In this document: in pieces, positions 51,402 to 61,000 of the stretch
Layout of the letters: each line of letters opens with the position of its first letter
Position numbering within the stretch: position 1 is the first letter of the stretch
NCBI GenBank assembly: GCA_918797485.1
Contig: CAKKNE010000005.1
Coordinates: 3,658,001 to 3,722,000, forward strand
Length of the DNA stretch: 64,000 nt
From: Pelagomonas calceolata
Lineage: Eukaryota; Sar; Pelagophyceae; Pelagomonadales; Pelagomonadaceae
Direction: 5' to 3'
The notes under the pieces: generated by a model
Databases searched by the model: none
The model's input: the letters and a program-made list of their open reading frames with translations, nothing else
What the model was told of the DNA's origin: nothing
Program-made: the position numbers and the translations under genes

Positions 51402-53306
51402 TTAGCGCCGGCGCTTGCGGGGAGGCTTCGCGTTGTCGTGGACCCACGCGATGCCCTCGGCGAGGCTCATCGGGCGATCCGCCTCGGCGTTCCACGGGAT
51501 TTCCTGCTCCGCTTCCCAGGAGTTTTGGGAGTAGTAGAACGGGGCTGCGTCGTCGGCGAGCATGCGCGTCGGCACGTCTCGCTCCATGAGCGCCTCCGCC
51601 GCGGCGCTCACCATCTCCTGGAGTTCTCGGCGCTGCGACTCGAGGGGCGTGACCATCGAGTCCAGGAGTTCGCCGCGGCTCTCGTGGTCGTCGCGCTCCT
51701 TCGTAACCTTGGCCACGCGGCTCTTGTGGTCGTCTCGCTCCTTCTTGACCTCCGCGACGCGCTTGGTGGTTTCCTTGTCGTGGAGCTCGCGGAGCTTCGA
51801 GCGGGGCGGCGGCGCTTCGTCGTCGTCGCTGTCTTCCGCCGTGAGATCCAGCACGGTGCCCTCATGGCGATCGAGGCGGCGTTTCAGCTTTGCGTTCGCT
51901 TCCTCGAGCAGCATGACGACTACGTCGTAATGACGGCGACGCTTTGCTGCGTCCAGCGGCGTCGTACCGTCCTTATCTGCCCATTCGACGTCGGCGCCCC
52001 GCGCCAATAAGAGCCGCGCCGCGTCGACGTGGCCCTTCTCGCAGGCGACGTACAGCGGCGTAAAGCCGCCCTCCCTTGCCCGGTCGACCTCCGCATCTTT
52101 TTCCAGCAACAGCCGCGCCGCGTCGACATTGCCGTTCTCGCAGGCGACGAACAGCGGCGTCCAGCCGTTCCTCCTTGCCCGATTAACGTCCGCGCCGTTG
52201 TCCAGCAACAGCCGCACCGCGTCGACGTGGCCATCATAGCAGGCGACGTACAGCGGCGTCGAGCCGTACTTGTTCGCCCGATTAATATCCGCGCCGCGCT
52301 CCAGCAGCAGCCGCGCCGCGCCGACGTGGCCCTGATGGCAGGCGATGTACAGCGGCGTCCAATCGTGCTTCTTTTCAGCCCGATCGATTTCCGCGCCGTT
52401 GTCCAGCAACAGCCTCGCCGCGTCGACGTTGCCGTTCTTGCAGGCAAAGAACAGCGGCGTCGCATCGTCCTCGTCCGCCCGATCGACCTCCGCACCTTTT
52501 TTCAGCAGCATCCGCGCTGCGTCGAGGCGGCCGCCCTCGCACGCTACGAATAAGGGCGTCGCGCCGTCCTTCTTTGCGTCTACCTCTGCGCCACCGTCCA
52601 GGAGTTGAGTCATCGCCTCGACGTCGCCGGTCCTTGCCGCAGCGTGAAGTGGGAACTTCGGATCCAAGTGTTCCTCGAGCAGCGCGACGGACGAGTGGCT
52701 GAAGGTTTGTGCGATGGACAGCGGCGTCTGACCGTCCTTTGTCGTCCGAAAAACGTCCGCGCCCTTGTCCAGCAACAGCCGCGCCGCGTCGACGTGGCCC
52801 CCACCGCAGGCGACAAACAGCGGCGTCTCACCGTTCACATCCGCCCGGTCGACCTCCGCGCCTTTATCTAGCAACAGTTGCGCCGCGTCGACGTGGCCTA
52901 TCTGGCAGGCGACGTACAGCGGCGTCTGGCCGTACTTGTTCGCCCGATCGATCTCCGCGCCTTTATCTAACAACAGCCGCACCACGTCGACGTGGCCCTC
53001 CCAGCAGGCGGTGATCAACGGCGTCGCACCGTACTTGTTCGCCCGATTAACGTCCGCGCCTTCGTCCAGCAGCAGCCGCGCCGCGTCGACGTGGCCGTTC
53101 CGACAGGCGATGTACAGCGGCGTCGCACCGTCCTCACCCGCCCGATTGACCTCCGCACCTTCTGCCAGCAGCGACCGCGCCGCGTCGACGTGTCCTTTCT
53201 CGCAGGCGAGGAATAGCGTCTTATTGGCAGCCGGCTTTTTTGCCGCCGGTTTCTTCTTTTTGGGCGGTGCCGCAGCGCCTGATGACTTCTTCGTTTTGGG
53301 CGGCAT
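51402..53306 (-). CDS. Ankyrin-repeat protein with coiled-coil C-terminus
   Basis: Single exon, 634 aa from MPPKTKKSS at 53306; the frame is open 94 codons further but reaches into the neighbouring promoter. About 14 ankyrin repeats of 33 residues fill residues ~28-480 (consensus TPLYVACxxGHVDAARLLLD, GADVNRA). They are highly alike, suggesting recent tandem growth; repeat 6 is degenerate (QTPLSIAQTFSHSSVALLEE). A charged coiled coil with duplicated TKERDDHESR units follows, then a PPRKRRR tail that may be a nuclear signal. Scaffold role inferred; partner unknown. Its stop is 29 nt from the SulP stop. Confidence 0.85.
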   Translation of the reverse strand: MPPKTKKSSGAAAPPKKKKPAAKKPAANKTLFLACEKGHVDAARSLLAEGAEVNRAGEDGATPLYIACRNGHVDAARLLLDEGADVNRANKYGATPLITACWEGHVDVVRLLLDKGAEIDRANKYGQTPLYVACQIGHVDAAQLLLDKGAEVDRADVNGETPLFVACGGGHVDAARLLLDKGADVFRTTKDGQTPLSIAQTFSHSSVALLEEHLDPKFPLHAAARTGDVEAMTQLLDGGAEVDAKKDGATPLFVACEGGRLDAARMLLKKGAEVDRADEDDATPLFFACKNGNVDAARLLLDNGAEIDRAEKKHDWTPLYIACHQGHVGAARLLLERGADINRANKYGSTPLYVACYDGHVDAVRLLLDNGADVNRARRNGWTPLFVACENGNVDAARLLLEKDAEVDRAREGGFTPLYVACEKGHVDAARLLLARGADVEWADKDGTTPLDAAKRRRHYDVVVMLLEEANAKLKRRLDRHEGTVLDLTAEDSDDDEAPPPRSKLRELHDKETTKRVAEVKKERDDHKSRVAKVTKERDDHESRGELLDSMVTPLESQRRELQEMVSAAAEALMERDVPTRMLADDAAPFYYSQNSWEAEQEIPWNAEADRPMSLAEGIAWVHDNAKPPRKRRR

Positions 53307-53611
53307 CGCGACACGCGAGTGGGCAGCCTCGCACAGGTACGCGCTGTGAGATGTCGTGTGCACAGCGCAGAGAGGCGCTCCCGCTTCTGAGACGCCCCGC
53401 ACGCTAGTCGCCCAGGATAGAACCGTCCTCAAACGGACCAGAGAGTACTCTGTGCATGAATCCCGGAGCGCAATTCCGGGACAAGGTGGCGACACAAAAC
53501 TGATGGCGCTGCATATGCTCTCCGGCGGCAAGAGGACCAAAACGCTGCCCATTCGTGGGCCCACGACGCGACAAAGCTGCCCATCCATGACTCGAGCCTA
53601 AACCACCAACC
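53307..53611. other. Divergent intergenic region
   Basis: 305 nt between the ankyrin and IQ/coiled-coil starts. There is no full palindromic element; only CGCTAGTCGCC at about 53402 recalls an arm. Confidence 0.4.
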
Positions 53612-55931
53612 ATGAGCAGGCTCCCCGAGATCGCGAGCCCGGGAGTGAGCGCCAAGCCGTCCGTCTCCAGCACGACGCAGGGCCTCACGACGCTCGCCGA
53701 GCAGTCGTCCATGGGCCTCACGACGCTCGTGGCGCCGCTCCAAGAGGCCGTCACCGAGAAACTCTTCAGCGGTGGTAGTTTGGCCTCTGGAAGTGTGGAG
53801 ACGTCGCCCGAGACCTTCGCTGATAAACTAGTAAGGGCCGCCGCGCACCGAGCCGAGATCATTTCCCAGCGGCGCGAGGCGGCGCGACGGTATACTGCTG
53901 TAAGAGCAGCATCTGCGCGGCAGCGCCGCGACGCGGTCCTGCAAAAGCGAGAAGACGACGTGTTGAGTAAAGTCGAGTTGAAAAGGGACCGGCCGCGGAT
54001 CCTGCGGGAGCAGGCCTTGCAGCGGCTGCGCGGGGCGTTACTACTCACGATCGTGCAGCAAGCTATCCGCGCGAAGGCTTTGTCAGACCAATTGGAGATA
54101 GGCCGCGAGGACATGGCGACGCGGCGGAAACACCGGCGAGCCGCGAAGATGGTCCAGCGGTGCTACCGCCAGAAGCGGACCCAGCGCATGTGGACGAAAT
54201 TTTCGAAGTATGCGCGGCTCATGAAGCGGCATCGCCTGAGGATGTGCTTCACGATACGGTGTTGGAGGAGGGCCTACGCGGCGGGCGTCGTGCGGGACTT
54301 TTTGCGGGCCACGAACAAGGGCGCGAAGCTGCAGCGCGTGGTCATGACCTACACGGAGCGCGTCGTGCTGGGTCAGTCGTTGATAAGGCAGTACGTTTAT
54401 GCGAGGCGGGCGCGGATGAAGATCCTGGACCAAATCTACGTCCAGCTCGAAGGTATTATCATCGAGGAGGAGCGGCGGCGCATCGTGGCGCGCGTGCACG
54501 AGATCCGGAAGCTGTTGCGAGCGAGGTTGGAAGGCAGGGCCGACAGCCGCGCGTCGCTCTCGACGCAGCCCGCGCGGGGCAAGTCCTTCGCCGAGAAGGT
54601 GATGGACGAGGCCGACAAGGTCGAGTTGGACCTGAAATATCAACGATCGAAGGTCCAGAATTTGATCGAGGGCCACCAGGAGCGCTATGAGTTGTGCTGT
54701 AAATATCGGAAGGACACGCCGACGCTGATGGCGGAATACGACGCGTTCCTCAAGCGCGACGAGCCGCCTTCACCACAGAAGCGGCGGCCGACGACGGCGC
54801 CGGCCGCTCTGGATCAGCAGCTCTTGCCCTCGGGCGAGCGCAAGCCCTCGGTCAAAGAAATAATCAGGAGTTCGCGCGCCGCGCGGGCTGGGAAGCTAAA
54901 AAAGGGCATCGAGGTCCAGCGCGGGCGGGCCGCGCTGACGGCGGCGTCCGCTTCCGCGTCCGTTCCACCCATACGCCATCGCCGCGACGTGCGCCCTCGA
55001 CGCTATCGCCGCGACGCCGTCTCCGTGCGGTCGGCGCGGCGATGGCGTCTCGACTGGTGCAGCCTCGACGCCATCGACGCGAGAGGGAGAACGCGTCGCG
55101 TGCCACCTTCGTGATGTCCGACGCGTCGCCCGCGCAGGCCACCGGATCCGCCGCCGCGCGTCGAGCCGAAGCGACGGAGGGAGCTGCTGTCGTGGTTGTT
55201 GGCGCGGCGACTACGCGCGTGGCGCCGGCGGATGGAACGGCGCGCGTTGCGCGCTGTGTGGAAATCAACCAGTGTGGATTCGCCTCGTGTCGATTGGTGG
55301 GGCGCCCGAAATTTGATTTTTCAACACAGGTCGCGCGCGTCGCGCAAAGGCAGATCGCGCTACTCGCGCGGCTCCATCGACACCGCCAATACCTGTGTGG
55401 AAATCAACCAGTGAGTTAGGTTACGACGCTGTCACGGCGAGAACATTGCGTTGATGGCCTGAAAACTCCACGCCATCGAGCAGACGCAGTTACGGGGAAG
55501 ACGTCGCGTCGGGCATCCAAAATTTGATTTCCACACAGGCCACCACCGGCGACGAGTCGACGGCGATGGCGTCTAACGAGGAGATCGCCGACGACGCCGC
55601 GCTCGCGGGCCAGGCGGACGCGTTCTCGATTGGAGACGCCATTCGGTGGCTGAAGCTCGGGCAGCGACGAAGCAGTGGGGACGTCCGAGAGCAAGCGGAG
55701 GCGTCGGCGATGCTCGAGTCGGCGACGCAGGGCATCTATATGTTCTACAACTCGTTTGGGGGCGTCGCCGGCATGTACGCGGCAGTCGAGGACTGCGTCA
55801 GAGATGAGCGCAATCGACAGCAGGCTTTGCAAGATGAAATGGAGGGGACCCTGGAGGCGCGGTACGGCATGGACCCGTCCCAGTTCTCCGGCGGGGTAAA
55901 GGTTGCGCCGCCCGAGTTGACGGAGATATAA
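53612..55931 (+). CDS. IQ-like / coiled-coil protein with two introners
   Basis: Exons 53612-54957, 55138-55245, 55330-55384 and 55539-55931 give 633 aa. Basic helical segments rich in Arg/Lys dominate (RRKHRRAAKMVQRCYRQKRT, RCWRRAYAAGVVRDFL, IRQYVYARRARMK) and look like IQ-type calmodulin-binding or cytoskeletal helices. The third and fourth exons give LLARRLRAWRRRMERRALR and IADDAALAGQADAFSIGDAI. No catalytic domain is seen. A flagellar or cytoskeletal role is plausible but unproven. The first donor (54958) could be 54946; both keep the frame. Its stop is 21 nt from the next gene's stop on the other strand. Confidence 0.65.
55246..55329 (+). mobile_element. Introner, orientation 1, in IQ gene (first)
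   Basis: GT-AG intron, 84 nt. It begins GTTGCGCGC then TGTGTGGAAATCAACCAGTG and ends TTTGATTTTTCAACACAG. The flanks CGTTGCGCGC and GGTCGCGCGC match at 8 of 10. The donor GT comes from the upstream copy. Confidence 0.78.
55385..55538 (+). mobile_element. Introner, orientation 1, in IQ gene (second), likely GC-AG
   Basis: 154 nt. The element begins TGTGTGGAAATCAACCAGTG and ends AAATTTGATTTCCACACAG. The flanks CGCCAATACC and GGCCACCACC match at 7 of 10 and lack GT. A GC donor at 55385 gives SIDTATTGDEST in frame. The alternative GT at 55397 adds four codons. The interior contains CCACGCCATCG. Confidence 0.72.
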
Positions 55932-55952
55932 CTTGTAGACAACACATCATCT

Positions 55953-56594
55953 TTATTTTTTCGGCGGCGGCGGCTGGTACCACCGGTCCTCGTCCGTTGA
56001 TTGGTTTCCGGGCGACGCCCAGTCGTCCGACGGGCCTCCGGGCGACGACCAGTCGTCGGCCGATGGCTGCCCGGCCCAGCCGTCGTCGCTGTTGGAAGCA
56101 GCGCCACCACCGAACCGCTCCGCCCGCGCCTCGCACAGCTCCCAGATGCGCGTCATGGCCCCGGACACCGCCTTGGCGGGCGGCTCCTCGGCCATCATGG
56201 CCTTCAGGTCGAGGAACGTCGGGCACAATAGAGAATCGACGCGGGGCGAGTGCTCCGGCTGCGCGCAGATCTTCTCGAAGAAGGGCTCGACGCGCCGCGC
56301 GAAGACGCCGCCGAAGGTCAGATTGCCCACTAGGATCCCTCCGAGGGTCGACGCCACGACGCCGGCGCGCCGTCTTAGAAGCGCCGCCGTACCGATGCAA
56401 GTCGCGGTCCCGGCCAGCGCGCATTCCCACCACAGCCGGGATCTTAACTCCTTCTCAAGTGGCGTCGACTCGGCATTTTTGATGCGCTCACCGCGCTCCT
56501 TCAAACGCTGCACGAACTGGCGCTGCTTCATCTGGGCTTCGAGCGCTTGGTGGCGCTTCTCACTTGTGGAGCGGGTGTCATCGGAGTCTGGCAT
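55953..56594 (-). CDS. Small membrane protein, OCIA-like region
   Basis: Single exon, 213 aa. A charged helical N-terminus (RSTSEKRHQALEAQMKQRQF) leads to a hydrophobic hairpin at residues ~55-100 (WWECALAGTATCIGTAALL, GVVASTLGGILVGNLTFGG). The Cys next to the first helix and the Gly-rich second helix recall OCIA-domain mitochondrial proteins, a weak match from memory. The C-terminus has three DDW repeats and PPPPKK. The function is unknown. A palindromic element lies 132 nt upstream, shared with the F-box gene. Confidence 0.65.
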   Translation of the reverse strand: MPDSDDTRSTSEKRHQALEAQMKQRQFVQRLKERGERIKNAESTPLEKELRSRLWWECALAGTATCIGTAALLRRRAGVVASTLGGILVGNLTFGGVFARRVEPFFEKICAQPEHSPRVDSLLCPTFLDLKAMMAEEPPAKAVSGAMTRIWELCEARAERFGGGAASNSDDGWAGQPSADDWSSPGGPSDDWASPGNQSTDEDRWYQPPPPKK

Positions 56595-56725
56595 CTTGTC
56601 CCCGAGACTCGCTGTTTTACAGTGCTGCCAGCGCAGCGACTTAGACTGAACTCAGAGGCCACTCTGCGCCTCTTTAAGCGACTCAGAGCACCGCTGTGAC
56701 CAGTTTTTTGGCCTTGGGCACTGAG

Positions 56726-56749
56726 GCTAGTGTCTTACAGGTCGCTAGC
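56726..56749 (+). promoter_or_regulatory. Palindromic promoter element, copy 12
   Basis: GCTAGTGTCTTACAGGT then CGCTAGC, the best consensus copy. It lies 164-187 nt upstream of the F-box gene ATG and 132-155 nt from the divergent small membrane protein. Confidence 0.7.
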
Positions 56750-56805
56750 TCACCGCGTCGAGCAAAAAAAGGCCCTGTGCAGCGCAATCTCTCGTACTCA
56801 CGGCA

Positions 56806-56811
56806 TATATA
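56806..56811 (+). promoter_or_regulatory. Possible TATA box
   Basis: CATATATACAC lies about 100 nt upstream of the 56913 ATG and 57 nt after the palindromic element. A single AT-rich match in GC-rich DNA; no transcript start is known. Confidence 0.3.
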
Positions 56812-56912
56812 CACACGGATCTGTCATTTCGCAGCGCGTTTTAGCCCTGTGCAAGCGCTCCACGCATCGCTCACCACCTTTACTGTACTTTAGCACTTGA
56901 CCCATAAGCCAT

Positions 56913-58052
56913 ATGGCTACAGAGCTGGCAGCCAGCGCTGCGGAACTGGCTGCCGGAGAACAATTCGCGCGCGCCCATCGCGCTCTGCGGACGGACGACG
57001 TGCTGGCATGCGTCTTCTCTCGGCTCGCGCTGCGCGACGGCTGCGTCGTGGCGGCATCAGTCTGCAAGCAGTGGCACGGCGCCTGGCGACGCCGCGCGAA
57101 AGGGCTGTACCGCCCGGTGCGCTTAGGTCTCGGTCCATTTGAATTTGGTGATCACCTTACCCCCCTGGTCGCTGGCGGTGTCATTGTACCCGATTACAAT
57201 GAAGGCTGTCTCCATATGTACACCGCGGAGGGTGAGCATCGAGGGACTGTAGGTGACTGGAATTGCCCAACTGCTGTGGCTCTGGACGACGAGGGTGTGT
57301 CATGGGTAGTCAACCACGACAATCGTGAGGTGGGTCGCCATCCCGTAAATTATGAGACTATGCAACTTCGGGCTCCGTCGTTATCAGAGATAGCATTTTT
57401 CCAAATTGGGCGGCCCATTGATCTCGAGATTTCTGGCGATGCAGTGTTGGTTTTGTTTCACACTGACTGGGGGTATGGTGAAGTTGCTGTGCTCGACCGA
57501 AACTCAGGGGCCGTGCGTTATCGATTTGGCTCGAGCGCTCCCCCCGGCTGCGTCGACGAGCTGCGGGGTGCGATGGGCCTGGCCATTGATGGTGAGTATT
57601 GTTTCGTGGCCGACACCTACAATCAATCCGTTGTAATCTTCAACTGGCGCGATGGGACGTTCGTGCAACGCATTGGCAAGGCGGGTGACGCTCCGGAAAT
57701 GCATGATGATGAATATGGCGAACATTACTGGGATCTCGTAGCGTATGACGACGACCGTAAGTCTGCCGAACAGGGGCAGTTTCACGAGCCCTACGACGTC
57801 GCGGTACGAAACAAGCTCCTATACGTCTCCGAACGAGGTGGTCGCCGAATCCAGATCCTGCGCCTGCCCGATGATTTGAGTGCAGCAGATCCGGAGGTCC
57901 TCCAGATTATCCCCTCGCCGGGTGGAGTGGAGCTCGCTGGTATTTGCTTGGACGGCGAGCGGCTGTGGTGCGTAGGGGCGCCATACCACGCAGGATCTCC
58001 CGCAGAAGACTACGGCCATGCCAGCATCAGCATCTTCGCCCCCATTGTGTAA
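56913..58052 (+). CDS. F-box-like / NHL-type beta-propeller protein
   Basis: Single exon, 379 aa. Residues ~25-60 read as an F-box (RTDDVLACVFSRLALRDGC, AASVCKQWHGAWRR). Residues ~75-370 form a propeller with NHL-like blades (PDYNEGCLHMYTAEGEHRGT, GLAIDGEYCFVADTYNQSVV, GQFHEPYDVAVRNKLLYVSE). The combination suggests an SCF ubiquitin-ligase substrate receptor, inferred. Base composition is lower in GC than neighbours. Its stop lies 41 nt from the C2-gene stop. Confidence 0.8.
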   Translation: MATELAASAAELAAGEQFARAHRALRTDDVLACVFSRLALRDGCVVAASVCKQWHGAWRRRAKGLYRPVRLGLGPFEFGDHLTPLVAGGVIVPDYNEGCLHMYTAEGEHRGTVGDWNCPTAVALDDEGVSWVVNHDNREVGRHPVNYETMQLRAPSLSEIAFFQIGRPIDLEISGDAVLVLFHTDWGYGEVAVLDRNSGAVRYRFGSSAPPGCVDELRGAMGLAIDGEYCFVADTYNQSVVIFNWRDGTFVQRIGKAGDAPEMHDDEYGEHYWDLVAYDDDRKSAEQGQFHEPYDVAVRNKLLYVSERGGRRIQILRLPDDLSAADPEVLQIIPSPGGVELAGICLDGERLWCVGAPYHAGSPAEDYGHASISIFAPIV

Positions 58053-58093
58053 GTTGATCACTAAATTACTCACAAAAACAAATCACTGGAGGA

Positions 58094-61000
58094 CTATCGT
58101 GAGCTCGGAACAGGTTTCGCCCACGTCTTCGACCAGTTCGTCGACCAGTTCGGCGGCGGCGCCACGGGTCGCCTGCGCGCCGGCGCCGACCGCGGACGGG
58201 CAACAGTGTGCCGCGGCGCTGCCTTGGTTGGAGCAACGCGCCGACGCCGAGAGGTCGCCGTCGCCGAAGCAGGCCGTGCGCGCGCGGACGAGGGCGCAGA
58301 CCGCACGACAGAGGCTGAGGATGGACGGGCGACAGAGGCAGAAGACGGCCGCGGCCGCACGGCGCCCGCGGAGGCCGGCCGCGCTCCTAACAGTGACCGC
58401 TTCTGCGAGGAATTGGCGGCGGCCGCGGCGCGCGCGAGGTTAATACTGCGCTTGTCCGGCCGCGGCGGTCGGCCCGCCTTGAAGGCTAGTTTGTGGAGGC
58501 GGCCGCGCGTCGGCGGCAGGTGCAGGTTCTGCTTGATGAACGTAGGTTTCCCGCGTTGCGCGTCGGCCTCTAACAACCCCCGGATGCGCCGGAGCTGGGG
58601 CTCCAAATGCGTCTCGTGAACGTTGTACTCGCCGAGGCCGTGCAGTTCGGAAGCCGGCTTCCCGACCGTCGCCGACTGCGGTCGCCGCTTCAACGGCGTG
58701 ACGTCGAGCCGCTTTGGCGTCGAGCGCTTCGCCGGCGCCGAGCCCGGCCTTTTGAGGACGATGGAGTCCTCGATGGACCGGGGGCCCGAATCCACAGAAG
58801 TGACGTCGTCGTTATGGAACAACAAACGCACAGCATCTGCTTCCTTGTTGCCGGTGAGTGTGGGTCCTTTGTAGTCCGTAAACCCGAGATTCCGCCGCGG
58901 GTCCTGAGCGGGATCGTTATGCCGCTCAAGTGCTTGCCGGATGCGGTACCTCGCTTCGAGGGCCCTCCTATCCTGCCGCTTCGTATCCGGACCGTTCTCT
59001 GAAGAAAAGACCGCGGCGACGCCGTGGCGCGGGTAACGGCGCAATTTGACCCCATACAAAGGGTCGGCCGCGTCCGCTTCGGCGTTGTCCTCGGCTTCAA
59101 GCCTTTCGTCCTCTGCTGTCCAGCCCGTGACATCGCGACGTCTTGCTCTAGATTCCCGCGCCTCGCGCCTCCGCAATAATTCGCGCGCCCGTGCCGCGTC
59201 CGCGCCCGTCAGAGCTAAAAGCGAGCCGCCGTCCGCCGTCGCGACGATGGCCGCCCGGTCGAGCTCCCTCCGTATCGTATCGATGATCGCGTCCGGGACC
59301 TCGCCGCGCGCCGCCTCAAGCACGTCGCGCGCGGAAGCGCCGAGGCAGCTCGCGGCGAAGGGGTCTGCACCTTTCTGCATTAATAGACCGACGCATTTCA
59401 ACGCCCGCGTCATCTGCAAGCGGTTGCGGCCGCGAGCAGCATCGACTGCGAAGCGCACGGCGCGCGACACCGCCGACTCGCCCGCGCCGTTCGCGTCCTC
59501 CGCCGTGGCCTCGCCCGTCTCGAGCAGCTCCGCAACTCGCTCCAAGTCGCCGGCGCCCGCCGCGCGGCAGAGCTCCGCGGCGGCCCGGTCCTCGTCGTTG
59601 TCGACGGGCAGCTGCTTCCCTCCCGACGCTCTCCCGAGGATCGCCCGCCGCACGGCCCAGGCCTCCTCCTGGGTCGCGCAGCAGACGCGGCAGTCGGAGA
59701 CCTTCTGGAGCAGACGCGGCCCCTCTCGCGCAGCAGACGCGAGGCGCACGACGTGGTCTCTTCCTTCAAAACGGCAGACGCGCACGTCGCACAGGTGCGC
59801 GCGTCTTAATGAAAACCGCTTCTCGTCCAGGTACCTGTGTCGAACGATGGCGTCACGACTCTCTGACGCCCACGTCGACGGCGTCGAGGCGGTGCGGTCT
59901 CATGAAGACGCCGTCGGCGCACGGGATCGCCGACTCGAGCGGCGCGGGCACGCCGTGCAGCAGGAAGGGGAAGCCCGTCGCGACCTCCGTGGCGAGGCGC
60001 ACGCGCCGCAATTGCCACCGGGCGCACTGCTCGCCTGCGCGCGGGAGACGCTCTCGACGCCATCATCGCGCCGACGGCGTCGCGGCAGCTGCGAGGAAAA
60101 AGGACGCGGAACGGCACCGGGCGGCGTCACGAAGACCTCGCGGTTCCAGAATCGGTGCACGTCGAACGGATTCACGTACGTGTAGTCCTCGACCAAATCC
60201 AGCGAGGCCCCGTCCTCGTCCTCCTCGGTCGTGATGGCCGGCGCCTCATCTTTCTCAATCTCGGCGAGCTCGGGCACGGCGCGCGCGGCCGCGCGCCGCC
60301 GCGCGCGCGCGCCCGCGGCCGCGGCCATGCCCGCCGCCGCGACGCCAAAAAATACTTTTTTCTGCGTGCTGCCCGAGATGCCGGCGCTGATGCCTGATGG
60401 TGATGGTTTGGCAGGCTTCGGCGTCGTCGGAGGGACGACCTTTGCCACTGTTGCCGGCGAGTGGCACCACTGCACGATCAGCTCGACTTCGCCCCCTAGC
60501 TCGACGGTGATCGTCTCACTGACGTCCGTCGCCTCTCCGACCAGCTTGTGCCAGCCCCGATGGATCTTCCGATCTAGTAATGACGTCAGGTTTATAAGCG
60601 CGTGGCCCATGAGCTCGCCTCTCGACACATCCTCAAGTCTAGCTTTCAGTTGAGGGGAAGCGACGTTCGCGTCGAGCGAGACGGCCCACTGCTGGTGCCT
60701 GTGTGGAACTCAGAATTCGGGCGCCTCACAGCTGCGTCTGCGCGATGGCGTGGCGATTCCACGCCATCGACGCAACTTCGTCCCCGCGGCCGCGTCGGCT
60801 CGATGGCGCGCGGGCTCACGAAGGTTGATTTCCACACAGGCCAGTACCAGACGGGGTGCGGCGTCTTCTTCCGCTCCTGCGACCGCCATCTGTGCAAGAT
60901 CTTGTCCGACGACGACACCTCAAACACTACCAAAGGAGACCCTTCGGTCAAACCAGCCGCCTGGACCAGGGCGATTTTCAGTTGATTCGCGACCTCGGCC

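Noticed and set aside
52000-53250. 99-bp periodic repeats as a satellite or CRISPR-like array
   Set aside because: The period equals 33 codons and encodes ankyrin repeats in frame.
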